This document shows, in pieces, positions 34,425 to 45,746 of a stretch of 64,000 nt of DNA; position 1 is the stretch's first letter, and every line of letters starts with the position of its first letter. Below the pieces are notes generated by a model that saw only the letters and a program-made list of their open reading frames with translations, did not search any database and had not been told where the DNA came from. The stretch comes from Epiperipatus broadwayi. Taxonomy: Eukaryota; Onychophora; Udeonychophora; Euonychophora; Peripatidae. The DNA lies in NCBI GenBank assembly GCA_028023455.1, contig JAQFVV010000021.1, positions 3,932,853 to 3,996,852 on the forward strand. Direction: 5' to 3'. The position numbers were made by a program, and so were the translations under genes.

Positions 34425-35390
34425 AGTGTGGATGAAACAAGAATACCATCTATTATCTATTGATTGCTCTGACTTACTATATATGTTTGTGAAGAAGAGT
34501 GAATAGAATTCTCCCAACAGGTAATAAATATTTAACAGATTAGGCTGGGTAATGTCCTCTGTACCTTCATACAGTGGAAGAGTGGCAAATTTGAAAGATA
34601 ATGTTCTTGGACTAATTTCCATTGTGGAAAGTGTAAATGGTAAATCTCACTTTGGTTGAATGATTGGAATCATTGCTCCTCACCTGCTACTTTTGTATTT
34701 AAGCATCATTCAACCTGCTAATACAGGTGAACAAAATATTTGACTATACCTCGATGATATAAAGTCTTAGGATAATCCAAATTATTCTCCCCTTTTGCAA
34801 GAATAAATCAAAATTTTGTATATAAAGATGAAACTGAATGTTATAATAGAAATGAAGTTTAAGTTATGACATAGATGGCATACAGTGCGATCTACAATTA
34901 GAAATGAATAAATGACTAGCAGTGATATTGATAACCAATAGAAGTTGATCAAATGAGAATTGATGTACTGAGCATAAAATATTTGAAATATGAAGTCTCT
35001 CATTTGATGTAAGAGGTTTCTAAGTCCTTACTTATATGTTCCTTTAGTATTAAACTATTGTTTGATGAATAAATGATGTTTTCTATATAAAAATCAAAGG
35101 CAACCACAGACTCTATAAGAGAATTCATAATTTTTAAGTACTCGCATTTTATGAGCAAAGACAAGATATTCTAATCACATTCTGAGATGCTGGGATATTT
35201 GAATGCTAATAGTATATTATTAGTCTGAGATAATAAAAAGGCAATCTTGATCTGATCAAATGATACCTTATTAAATCTAATATAATAGTGATTGGTTACC
35301 GTGGCATTATTATTGAATAAGCTTCTGTGACTGTAAAATCTATAAGATTTTAGCTACTAAGTTTTGACTAAATTGGCTGTGAAGGATCAT
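34425..35390. other. Intronic sequence without a recognised gene
   Basis: AT-rich. The minus frames at 34422-34622 and 34782-35003 lack any recognisable family feature. Confidence 0.45.
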
Positions 35391-36540
35391 AACTTCATCG
35401 ATTGAGTTTGCTGCCAATGATTGAGATAATAAGTTCTTTGTTTGAGATCATTGTGCAGTTAAGTTGATGATCAGCTCCTAGATAATTATCATTTAATCAA
35501 AATGATGTATTTACTGTTTCCAGTTTTTGAGTGGATGATTCCACTGGGTGAATTGACTTTTAGAAGCTGAGATAGCTGTCAATAGTTAAGATAATAAATT
35601 TCCTATTTAGGCTGGCTGCCATTGGTTGAGACGGTGATGCTATCAGAACTGGGATGGTGTCAGTGGTTGAGAAGAAGAATGCTATTGGCAGTTGAAACGA
35701 TATTAATGACTAAGTTTACTGAAAATTATTTTACTGGATGAGTTGGCTGTAAATAGCTGAGATCACCATCTGTATTTAAGTTGACAAGATCACTGACAGA
35801 TCGGCTGACTGTGATTGAGAAGTTAATGTTATCAGAGTTGAGGTGGCTGGCAGTAGTTGTGATGATGGTGCTATCAGCAATTGAGATGGCTATTGATTGG
35901 ATGTCTGTAGTTGAGAAGATAATGCTGTCAGAAATTGAGATAGCCACCAGTTGGCTGTCAGTGATGTCAATAGCTAAGATGGTAAATTTACTGGTTGATT
36001 AACTATCATTGATTAAGAAGATTATTTCACTAGATAAGTTGGCTGTCAGAGCTGAGATGAATGTCATCAGTTAATAAGTTGATGCTGTCACAGTTGAGAT
36101 GATTGTCAGTTAGATTTTAGTGGCTGAGAAGTGGATGCTGTCAGCAGTTGAAATGCTGCTAATGGTTGAGAAATTGATGCTACCAGCAGTCGAAATGACT
36201 GTCAATGGCTAAGATGATGGTCGAGTAACTGTCACTGTTTGGGAAGATTATTTCACTGGCTAAATTGATTGTTAATATTTGAGGTCTCTGTTAATAATTA
36301 AGATGATGTCTTCATTGATTGAATTACTTGTTAGTGGTTGAGATATCTGTCCATGATTGAAAGAATGAATATATTGGTTGAGCTCTCAGTCTAGCAGTTA
36401 AGATGATTAAAGGAGAGTTTGCTGATTAAATTGGCTTTCAGGGATTGAAATGACTATCATCTGTTGGATACTAAGTTCACTTGTCATATTGGCTCTCAGT
36501 GTTTGAGATGGTTATTGGATTGGTATTCTAACATATTGTG
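35390..36540. repeat. Degenerate minisatellite, gttgagatggctgtcagt-type units
   Basis: Irregular tandem units of about 35-50 bp built on words such as gttgagatg, ggctgtcagt, ttgagaag and gatgctatcag recur across about 1.1 kb, most regular at 35600-36250. Both strands give open frames (35726-36002) whose repeats simply mirror the DNA, so I do not call a protein. Confidence 0.75.
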
Positions 36541-38350
36541 GTGATTTCAAATTTTGTTGATGTTAAACAACTGAAATGATATTGGAAGAATAATTGATTT
36601 TGGTAGTTAGTCTACATAAAGTAATTGGGTAGCAAAAGTGTATCTAGTCTTGAGTAAATTCATAGCCTTTGCATTTTTAAGATAAGAAATAATTTATAAA
36701 GTGTTCTTGTGATCTGCAATCGATTTTTCTAACCACCAAAGATTTTCGAGCTTTTTAAACAATTGGAAATAATACGATTAGTTATGAGTGAATCTCTTCA
36801 ATTTTGTCAGTTATTGTATGACTATTTTACTTTCATCAGTAGAGAAAGGATTGCAGTAATAACCTTGAATCACTTAAGATAAAAACATGTAAGCAATAAA
36901 CAGTTCATTTCCTGACAGTTTTACATCTTTAATTGGATCAAAAACAAAATAATTATTTTCAAGAGATACTACATTTTAAAAAATATTTTGCTTTAAACTG
37001 ATTGATTTTGCTGTTATGCATAAAGTAACTGTTTCAAACAGAATAAATTTTCTGGTACTTACCTATTAGACCTGCTTTGATGAAACTCTACATCAGACAT
37101 AAATATTCAAACAAAGACAATTAAACACATTTATATTGTAAAATGGAAAATATTTACTTTTTATGTGAATATTAGATTATGTTCCAATTGGAGAAAGTTG
37201 TTCTTTAAAATGGTTTTGCTGCTAATTTGATGTTTTAAAGAAGGGAATGCTTTTATTTGCATTTTGCACAACATAAAAAGACTTCAATCTGCACCAGTTA
37301 TTGTAATAATCAATTGCTGTTGTTTTTTATTGCAATAATTTTATATTGCTGAAAGTTTAGTTGTTTGTTTTTTACTGAATAACGTTATAACGTGTTATTT
37401 TGTGCTAAAGAAATTGATCGATGAAGTCTGTCAGAAGATTCCATGCAGGCGTTACTTTACAAGATAACAATGTTAGAAAATTATCACCTGATTAATACAT
37501 AAATGGTAATTCACAGCAGGTCTAATATACAGGTACCCATTTTCTTTCAGAAGATTTAGTGTTGGTGTCTTTGGGGGATAAAAAGAAAAGTTTCAAGTTG
37601 TAGAATTTGTTGGGATAATTAATTGAACTATGGGATTTGCCTTTGTTTTCCCAGTTTTTACTGCTAGCCATACTCTGCTTACAAATTCGGTGCAAAACTG
37701 ATATTAGCTCTTCTCTTTAAAATAATACTTTAGATCTTTAGTCATCTAATATTATAAGCAACAAACACTGATTATTTTTCCCTGAAAGAATCCATATTAA
37801 ATAAATATTATTTGTAATTATTTTTACTATTATTACATGGCTAATGTTACAATTATTAAGGTTGTGTTAAATTGGTCTAGATTTCATAAAATCGCAATAT
37901 AACAACTAGAATCAATAATTTTTTAAACAATTTTTAAACTTTGAATTTATAAGCATGTAGTTAAAATCTTTAAATTTTTCACTATAGCATAAATGTTTTT
38001 TTTAAAACATTCTCCCTCCCTCCTCATTCCATAAAAAATAAAGTGACGAAGAAGGCCTCTCTCTCCAGGAATACCTACTGATAAGTGACATGCATGTCAA
38101 TGTTTTCTATCCTTGTTTATTTTCTGAAGTCTAATTAAACACACAATCACTAGTATTAAATGGTTAGAAAGACTGATTATTGGTCAGCAATGTAAAATAA
38201 AAAAATACAAGCCTGGTTGTAACCTGAAGAAATTTCCAAGTTTAAGTCAAGATTAAAATCTTAATCATAGACATATGCGAGACAGATACGCTAACATTTA
38301 TAAGATAAGGCTAAATCATTCTCTTAATATAATATTCATTTTTCCCTTCA
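36540..38350. other. Intronic sequence with a diverged repeat
   Basis: 37125-37210 resembles the foldback repeat at 11.58-11.94 kb (aaacacatttata, then gttccaattggagaaagttg against caactttctcctgattgag). 38085-38110 (ctgataagtgacatgcatgtcaa) resembles 19345-19365. No gene. Confidence 0.45.
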
Positions 38351-38356
38351 CTTATA

Positions 38357-38565
38357 TTTGTAATTCAAATTTGCATACATTTGTTCATTTGCATAATGAA
38401 GTGGTTTTTCTTCTTTACAATCTAATGCTAAGTGCACTTTTAGTGCAGTTAATCATAATCAGAACTATGATTATGATGAATTTTACTGAACGTGCACTCG
38501 GCATCAGGTTATAAAAAAAGAAACCACTTCATTATGCAAATGAACAAACATATGCTAATTTGAAT
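38357..38565. repeat. Family-E palindrome
   Basis: Left arm tcaaatttgcatac, catttgcataatgaagtgg, aagtgcac is mirrored by gtgcactcgg, ccacttcattatgcaaatg, gctaatttga. The centre is near 38460 (tgattaatcataat words). Related copies: 55269-55480, a half copy at 1545-1660, and 43075-43140. Confidence 0.82.
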
Positions 38566-38670
38566 ATATATATATATGAAATCAAACACCAATCAAAGCA
38601 CCAATTACATTATCTGATAGATTGTTGTACAATATAAAAAAAGACAGAAAACAAATTGAACATTTATTTT

Positions 38671-38709
38671 GCAGGACGTGTTTCAAGAATAAATGCTTTC
38701 ATCAGCTGC
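38671..38709 (-). ncRNA. Hammerhead ribozyme, separate family
   Basis: Minus strand: stem I GCAG (38709-38706) pairs with CTGC (38674-38671), four perfect pairs. The core CTGATGA (38705-38699) is canonical. Stem II is AAG/CTT with a long AT loop, then GAAA. The short stem III CACG gives a GTC cleavage triplet ending at 38675. The unit is unlike family B, C, D or F in flanking sequence. Stem II is weak. Confidence 0.65.
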
Positions 38710-38819
38710 CTTTGAGTATAACTGATCTTCAATACCATAATTGTTTTTATTGTAATATCATGACAGATTGGTCTAAGTGTAGGAGTCTTCTATATTTCTT
38801 GTACACATAGCTTTTTATT

Positions 38820-39222
38820 TATGTTTATTTTCTTTTATTCTTATTTAGGCAGAAAAGATAGTTTAACAGCAGAAACTTTTATGGTGAATTATAAAATGTA
38901 TTTAAAAATAGCAAAAGAAAGTGTTGATTATAATTAAACAGGAGAAAATCTATATTAAAAATAATATATTTAAGAAAAACAAACAATATATGCTTGGCCA
39001 ATGTTTAGTGGAGATTGCTATGCAAATAGCCGATACTTTCATTTGTTATAAGAATCTTCATGAACATGATCATATAAGATTATTTAGATAGTAAATAGTT
39101 TTTAAAAAACTTGACTCAGTTGAAAGACTTCTTGGGCATCTCTGTACAGAAAAATAATGAAAAAGATAATTCCAGATAATCAAATTCCAGGAAATGAAGG
39201 AATATATTTGTTCTTTACCTGG
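38820..39222. other. Intronic sequence without a recognised gene
   Basis: Plain AT-rich sequence; I see nothing supportable. Confidence 0.45.
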
Positions 39223-39372
39223 TTGCTCACAAGTTGCGAAGTGCTAAATACCCATTTACTTTCCAATAATTAGATGGATAACTGGATAGTTTGTGAGTCA
39301 CAAGCTGCAAAGTGCTAAATACCCATTTACTTACCTATAATTAGATGGATAACTGGATAGTTTGTGAGTCAT
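39223..39372. repeat. Tandem duplication, two ~75-bp units
   Basis: Two almost identical copies of tgctcacaagttgcgaagtg/gagtcacaagctgcaaagtg, continuing through ctaaatacccatttact and gataactggatagtttgtga. Confidence 0.85.
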
Positions 39373-39589
39373 TAAATAAAAAATAAATCTTGCTTGGAAT
39401 CTGTAAGAAAAATCTTAATCTTTATCTGAATTCAAACTCCATATCATGGCCATTGAACAAAAATGTTTGACCATGGCACCATCATATACATATATCATTA
39501 AAGTATTTTTTTTCAGAAAATAGTGTATGATGATAATTAACATAATATATATATAAAGTTACTGTTAACACTAACTGAAATAATCATAC

Positions 39590-39772
39590 AAATATATAAA
39601 CCATTATACAACTATAAATATCCAGTAACGCCCTCTGTTTAATAGTCTATATCTCAATAATAGCGAACTCCAAAATGATATCATTTTGGAGTTTGCTATT
39701 ATTGAGATACAGACTATTAAATAGAGGGGGTTACTGGATATTTGTAATTGTATAATGGTTTATATACATATG
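39590..39772. repeat. Near-perfect palindrome
   Basis: ATATAAACCATTATACAA, AATATCCAGTAACGCCCTC and CTCAATAATAGCGAACTCC are mirrored by their reverse complements. The centre is ATGATATCAT at about 39676-39685. Arms are about 88 bp with roughly 90% identity. No ribozyme core. Confidence 0.85.
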
Positions 39773-40242
39773 ATCATTAAAAATTATTTCCTCTTATAAT
39801 ATTTTGATTTGGGAACTTTATTGTACCAATTATATAGCCCTGAAAGCACTCTTGTTCATATCACCTCATGTTTTTAATCCTTACTTAAGCTCCTTACTTC
39901 ACGTTTTGATCTGGATATAAAAGTTATTAAACTCATCCTGTGTATTTTTTTCTCTTCCAAGTCTGAAATTGAATTTTATGATCTTACTCTAATAATTAGG
40001 TCATTTTGTTTCACTGTGATTATTTATTGTTGGTGTTACACTTTTTTTAAATTGATATATGTTTTTATTATCTATATTACTTTATTTATTATATTTTGTA
40101 TTTGTTTTTGTATTTTTTTCTGAATCATTTATTCCTACTTTTTATTTTAATTATTCATTTTATTTTGAATGCTGTTAAGTTATAATCAGTCTATAATTAA
40201 GAGATTTTTTATTATATATATATATTCTTTTGTTAACTTTAG

Positions 40243-40302
40243 ATCAACGTGAAACTTTTGCGAGGGGTATCTCTAGTGTCGGAGATCATTTTATATGTGT
40301 TG
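40243..40302 (+). CDS. WDR54: WDR54 exon c (internal)
   Basis: This 60-nt exon has phase 1 at both ends and reads DQRETFARGISSVGDHFICVG when joined to flanking exon bases. The acceptor is TTAACTTTAG and the donor is GTTG|GTAAGA. FARGI and HFICVG are shared with vertebrate WDR54, where the same segment reads FARGIAASGHFICVG. LINE-alpha debris in antisense begins about 100 bp downstream. Confidence 0.9.
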
Positions 40303-40404
40303 GTAAGAAATCTTTAATGTAATGACAATTTACTGATGGATATTGTTACATAGATTAGAAGTTGAATAAAAAATATTTTATTATTATCGAATTGTTTAGA
40401 CAAT

Positions 40405-40746
40405 GTTATGTGATGCACTGTGACTTCTCCTTTTTCGGAGTTAGGAATCTTTCAGCCAGTATGCCCAGAGAAACCTGTTAGCCACTTTACCTTCCTTTTC
40501 CATTCACCGCCCTAAGTTTTTCCTATATTCTTTTCTATCCTGCTCTATCCCATTTCCTCAACATAATCTTTATCAACACTATGGCCTTTATATCTAAATC
40601 CCCCTTTTCACAAACCTAGCATAAAAAACCAAGAACACACTTTCTGTATAATCAATTACTTTGTTTATATTTATTCTTCCACAACTTCATTATTTGTACC
40701 CTTTCTTCTTGTAGGCATTTACATTCAATTAACAGATGTCTAATGT
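40405..40746 (-). mobile_element. LINE-alpha 3' fragment (copy L1)
   Basis: Its sequence matches the 3' end of the LINE at 41212-42772 and the reverse complement of 53550-53730: ggaatctttcagccagtatg, cagagaaacctgttagccac, tatctaaatcccccttttc. It starts with the 3'-terminal gatgcactgtgac and ends at acagatgtctaatgta, so it holds only the last ~340 bp. Confidence 0.8.
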
Positions 40747-41211
40747 AGTTAAGATTGAAGCGCCATCTTTCTTTCATCATCTTAAATTCATATTTCATCT
40801 TTTCTTTCAACTATTTATGAAATGCATTCTCTTAAATTTTTTTGAAATATACACACCCTTCCAATTAAAACTGCACTTAATAAATTATTATGCCGTGGTA
40901 TTTTTGAGAAAGTTTTTTTTCTTCGAGAAAATAATTACTATTATTAAAAAAAATCAAGTTTGCAGATAAATTTAGAAATAAAAATCATTACAATTGGATT
41001 ATAATTTCACTTTATACATTTTTATATATATAACAAATTTTATGGATTACATAAATAAAGTTTAAATTTAAACCTGTTTTAACCAAATTCAGATAAATAT
41101 ATAATGTAAATAAATAATATCAAAAATGGTTAGATAACAGCAAATATACTTAATATAAGAAAGTTTTTCCAATAATGCATTATTAGCCTTCTTAGCGGGA
41201 CATATAATTTA

Positions 41212-42772
41212 TGATGTGATGTAGTGCACTGTGGCTTTTCCTTTCTCATATTCAGTAATCTCTCAGACATTATGCCCAGAGAAACCTGTTAACCACCCTA
41301 TCTTCCCTTTCCATTCCCATCCTGTTTTTTCCCATATTCTTATCTATCCTGCTCCATCGCATTTCCACAACATAATCTTTGTCAACTCTCTTGCCTTTAT
41401 ATCTAAATCCCCCTTATCTTTCCCAAACCCAGCATAAAACTATGAACCCACTTTCTGCATAATCACTTATATTTATTCTCCCACATCATTAATTGTAGCT
41501 TTTCTGCTTATAGGCATTTACATTCAATTAACAGATGCCTAATATTTTCAATGCCTTCCTTACACAACTTGCAGACTAAATCACCTACAGTTTTCTATTT
41601 ATATGTATATTCCTTTGTTGCTAAAGATCCTGTTCAAGTCTTAAACAGTAACTATTTTCCTTGTTATTATCATAAATTAACTCATACCCAATATTCTGTT
41701 TACTTCTATATATATTTAAACTCTTTTTACTCTCCATACTAGTTCTCCATCTCTCCAACTTCCTATTTTTTATTAATGCATCTATTCTTCTATTCCAATC
41801 CTTGCCACTATAACACTCAACAATTCTCCTAACACAATCATCCCACCTTTTGTATAAGCATACTGACATAAATTCTTTATTCAAATCTTCTGCATATCGC
41901 ATTATCCTTTTCATCCATCTTGTTGCCTGTCCTTTATTCATAACCATATTAAATACTACTTTGGCTATTCTTTTATTATCCATAAACTGCAATCTACCAA
42001 ACATTTTCATTTTGCTTTTTGCATCTCTCATATAAAAACTTGACCATTCCATTTCTTCTTGAAATGCCTCCTTTGCCACCCACACATCCTCATCTAAGGC
42101 ATTTGTTTCTACTTTTCTTTGTACTTTTTCTAACACCACTTTATTAATACATAATGCATCATTACCATAAGTTAACCCTGCTACTGCCACTCCCCTCCAT
42201 ACAATTTTAGCTACATCATATTTATTATATGAAAACATTGTTAATTTCTTTATTAATTTCTTTCTTTTTTTTTGCTTCATTTATCAATTTTTTCTCCGAT
42301 TCATCCAAGAAATTTCTCCGTTCCAGTCCCAAATAGTCATACCTATTCTCATATTTAACTTTATATCCTCCAAGAAAAATTTTTTTTCTTCTCTTTCCCT
42401 GGCATTTATCATTATTATTTTTGATTTTTCTTCACTAAATTTAATCCCCATCTCTTTATCCACCCTTGCGCATGTCTTCAGCATAATCTCCATATCTTCC
42501 CTACTTTCTGTGCACAAGAAGATATCATCAGCAAATAAAAGACCCAATAAGGTATATACTCCCTTGTTACCTATTAAAGGTATCTCTACCCCTCTTATTA
42601 GTTTTTCTATTGCTCTCTCTCTCCATTTCTCTCAAATACAACACAAATATAATAGGTGACATTAGACATCCTTGCCTTAGTCCCACCCCATTTTTAACTT
42701 TAAGTGTTTCTATATTTCCAAATTGATACAGAGCATTATATAGTGACATCTATATTTTATTTCCTGAATTAT
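41212..42772 (-). mobile_element. LINE-alpha non-LTR retrotransposon, 5'-truncated (copy L2)
   Basis: Read on the minus strand from 42749, it encodes RT motifs VGLRQGCLMSPIIFVLYL, then (after a frameshift) GLLFADDIFLCTESRED with the catalytic FADD box at about 42530, then KSKIIMIN. 42280 down to 41621 encodes a long C-terminal region (GVAVAGLTYGNDALCINK, KWDD-like KRWDDCVRRIVECYSG). The 3' UTR ends in gatgtgatgt units at 41213-41222, i.e. a short (ACATC)n-type tail. Two frameshifts split the ORF. The 5' half is missing. The clade is not assigned. Confidence 0.85.
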
Positions 42773-43250
42773 AATTTTTTCCCTTATATATATTATACAA
42801 TAATGAACAAACTTAATTTTATTATATACCTATAGTCATGTTAACCAGTTTAAAATAGTGGCTTTTTTTTTCTATTTATAGTTTACATTATTATTTATCA
42901 TTAACATACATCTGTATAATATATATATATATATGTATGTAGCAACATATATGCGATTGATATATATATACACACATCTTTGTAATGCAGCTTAATTAAT
43001 CATAATGCACAGACATGTATACATATTCCAACAATTATAGACTATTATACAAATCCAAATATATTCAAATTTGCAAATGTTTCTTCATCTACATATTGAA
43101 GTAGTTTTTTCTTTTTTATAACCTAATGCACTTCTATTGCTAAAAGGAGGTTGCCTTGACAACAGTTTGAAATTCTTGATTATTATTTATAATGGGATTG
43201 TCTAAGTGTTGACTGGTTTGTAATAGTTATATATATACACATAAAAAATA
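42773..43250. repeat. Intron with diverged family-E fragment
   Basis: 43070-43160 (caaatttgcaaatg, attgaagtagttttttc, ataacctaatgcac) is a half copy of family E. It is followed by ggttgccttgacaacagttt, also at 1-40 and about 59735-59755. AT microsatellites lie at 42919-42935 and 42960-42970. Confidence 0.55.
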
Positions 43251-43259
43251 GAAAATCAT

Positions 43260-43522
43260 ATCATCATCATCATCAACCATTATCAATCCACTGCAGGATG
43301 AAGGTCTCTCCAAGTTTAATCCATCTTTTCCAATCTTTAGCTTCTCTTCTCCACAACATCCCTGCACATTTTCTTATTTCATCCATCCATCTCACATGTG
43401 GTCTCTTTCTGGGTCTTTTACAATCTTTTGGAATCCAGTTTAAAATTTCAATTGTCCATCTATTATCATCTCTTCTAGCAATATGTCCAGCCCAACTACA
43501 TTTCAATCTTTTACAATACTAG
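43260..43522 (-). mobile_element. RTE-type LINE 3' end (copy R1)
   Basis: Minus-strand translation from 43506 reads CSWAGHIARRDDNRWTIEIL, KDCKRPRKRPHVRWMDEIRK and RREAKDWKRW, the characteristic C-terminal tail of RTE-clade LINEs. The 3' terminus is an (ATC)n run at 43260-43274 (atcatcatcatcatc on +), also typical of the clade. About 260 bp remain, one of the most intact tails of the four copies. Confidence 0.85.
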
Positions 43523-45745
43523 CCCAAAAAAATAACAAAATTTTACTAAAATTCTTCCACAACCATGGTCTCACTTAGTAACAAATAGTCCTTAACAAGT
43601 GAAATTCAATAAGATATATACAAAACAAAATATCTCTTCCCATCATACAATTTAAAAATTCAACTTCCTTTAACATCAAAAGATATCTTCATGAGATTGA
43701 TAACCTCCAGTTCAAGAAAATTTATCAACAGTGTTTCCTTCACTCTTTTTTTAAATTCATTTCTTTCATAAAGGATAATCTCTGCATTGTCAAATATTTT
43801 ATTTCCTGTATTTAGTTCATGACTTAGATTATAATCATTTAATAAAAAATATCTATAAGTGCTGTTAATAATAAAAATTTAATTGTTAGTGAGAGTAAAG
43901 AGTTTATTTTCTTACTATTTAAATCATCAATTTATAAATTATTTTATAAAAATAGTTATTTATTGGGTGGTATTAAAGTGGTCTGGAAAAAATGCCTTAA
44001 TTAACATTCATTATTAAATAGTTCAAAACAATCAATTGATAGCAAATCTATTCCCGGGGTAGTTTATAATATTCCTTGCTCTTACCATAAATATATATAG
44101 GCCAAAGTAAATTAAGTCTTAATGAAAGAGTTAAAATTCACAAGGTAGAGTTAAAAATAGATATCATAACTCAGCTTTGTATTTTCATGAACTGAATACG
44201 GGTTATAAAATATTATTTGATAATGCAGAGATTATCTTTTACTAAAGAAATGAATTAAAAAAAAGAGTAAAAGAAACTCTGATAAAATCTGAGGCCATCA
44301 ATCTCATGAAGACATCCTTCAATGTTAAAGTAAGTTACTTTTTGAAGAGAATAATGGGAAGGGTTATTTTGTTTTGTGTATATATATATATGTGTCATTT
44401 GTATTTTGTTCAATTTCATTTGAAAACATATATTTGTTAATAAATGAAAATTTTTTTTTGGCTAGGGTTATAATGTTATATGATATTCTATTATATATAT
44501 ATATACTATAATTGCCAAAAGTAATTGATTATTATATGTAAATTACATCATTACAGCTCATGCTTAAATAAACCAACAGAATATTAATAATCTACTAGTC
44601 AGTAAATGGAATCCACTTCATGCCTAATTATAGTATAGCTTTGATGACAAATTGCTAATATTTTATTGATTTGTATAAATATGATGGCTGTAGGTGTTAT
44701 ATTTTATATCTATGTATATATTGTTAATAAATAGAATTTTATGAATATGACATTAGATGGTTTGTTTTCAAGGTATTAAAGTAAGTAGAAATTAACTCTG
44801 TCTTGGCAATCTAAATATAAACCAATTCAAATAAAGTTGCAAAATCATCTCAACTGATTATATCCATATTGTCACTATTATAATCAACTATGAATACAAG
44901 TTCTTGAATACCAGATGAAAGAGATTCATTTATCATCTGCAATGTGGATGACTTTCATACTAAAGACCAGTGCACTAATATAGTTAATCAAGTCTTTTGT
45001 TTTTACCATCTTTTTTTAATAATTAGTTTTGCTTCAAATATACTATATTCTAAATGAAGCATTTTACAAGAAAAAATAATCGTGGGTTTGACATTTATCC
45101 AAGTACAATCTTTTCTCTGCCATGCAGGCCATATTATAGTATTTCCACAATAAGCATTTGAGTTTCATCTCTATTTAGTAGATACCCAATTACCATCTTT
45201 TGTTGGTTAGCTATCTAAGTTGGATTTGGGTTATATACCTGAAAGAAACATCCTAAGCTTTATTGTGTGAAAAAAAATTTCAGGGTTCTCTCAGCTTGGA
45301 TAAATATTGATTGTGGGCATAGACATTGAATGTTCTAATTACTGTGACACAAGGTTCACTTATCTTACCCGCATTTTTTTTTTCAAATTAGCTAGCAAAC
45401 TTAACTGATTATTTTATTAAAAAATTAATCTATCCATTTTAGTTTTCATTTTAATTTCATTCTCATTTTCTCCAATCTCCATTAGTTAATTTCATAAATA
45501 TTTAAAATCATTAATCTGTTTCATATGTTTCTTTTTCATTATTTTATCAATTTTATTCTCATCACCTTTTATAAAGCATTAATTTTATTCTCATATTTAT
45601 TACAAATTTTGTTAGTTGCGATCACTTGTTTTATTATGTTGTCCCTGTGTGTAAATAGAAAAGAAAATATGCAATATAAATTCAGAGTTGTTTTATGCCC
45701 TGCTTTATCTAGTGCAGTGTGGAATATCTATCCAATAACATTAAC
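43523..45745. other. Intronic sequence, possible small inverted segments
   Basis: 43690-43700 (tcttcatgagattgataacc) and 44300-44312 (atctcatgaagacatcc) are inverted, with further matches outward (acatcaaaagatat/..., gattttatcagagtttc). This hints at a very worn foldback about 43600-44400. No gene is seen. Confidence 0.4.
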
Positions 45746-45746
45746 A

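Larger units (their letters stand above)
34060..34425 (+). mobile_element. Family-D hammerhead-bearing repeat: inverted plus two direct copies
   Basis: An inverted ribozyme segment lies at 34066-34107. It is followed by two direct copies of an ~80-bp segment at about 34240-34320 and 34346-34425 (gcatttac..caaa, ctgatgaagatca, gaacaggatagaac/gaataggatagaac), 107 bp apart. This is the same inverted-then-tandem layout as families B and C. No target-site duplication was identified. It lies in the intron between exons b and c. Confidence 0.65.

Noticed and set aside
35726-36002. Overlapping open frames on both strands
   Set aside because: They lie in a degenerate minisatellite and their repeats mirror the DNA repeat.
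36829-36850. TCATCAG on the + strand (CTGATGA on the minus strand)
   Set aside because: No GAAA box follows at a suitable distance on the minus strand.
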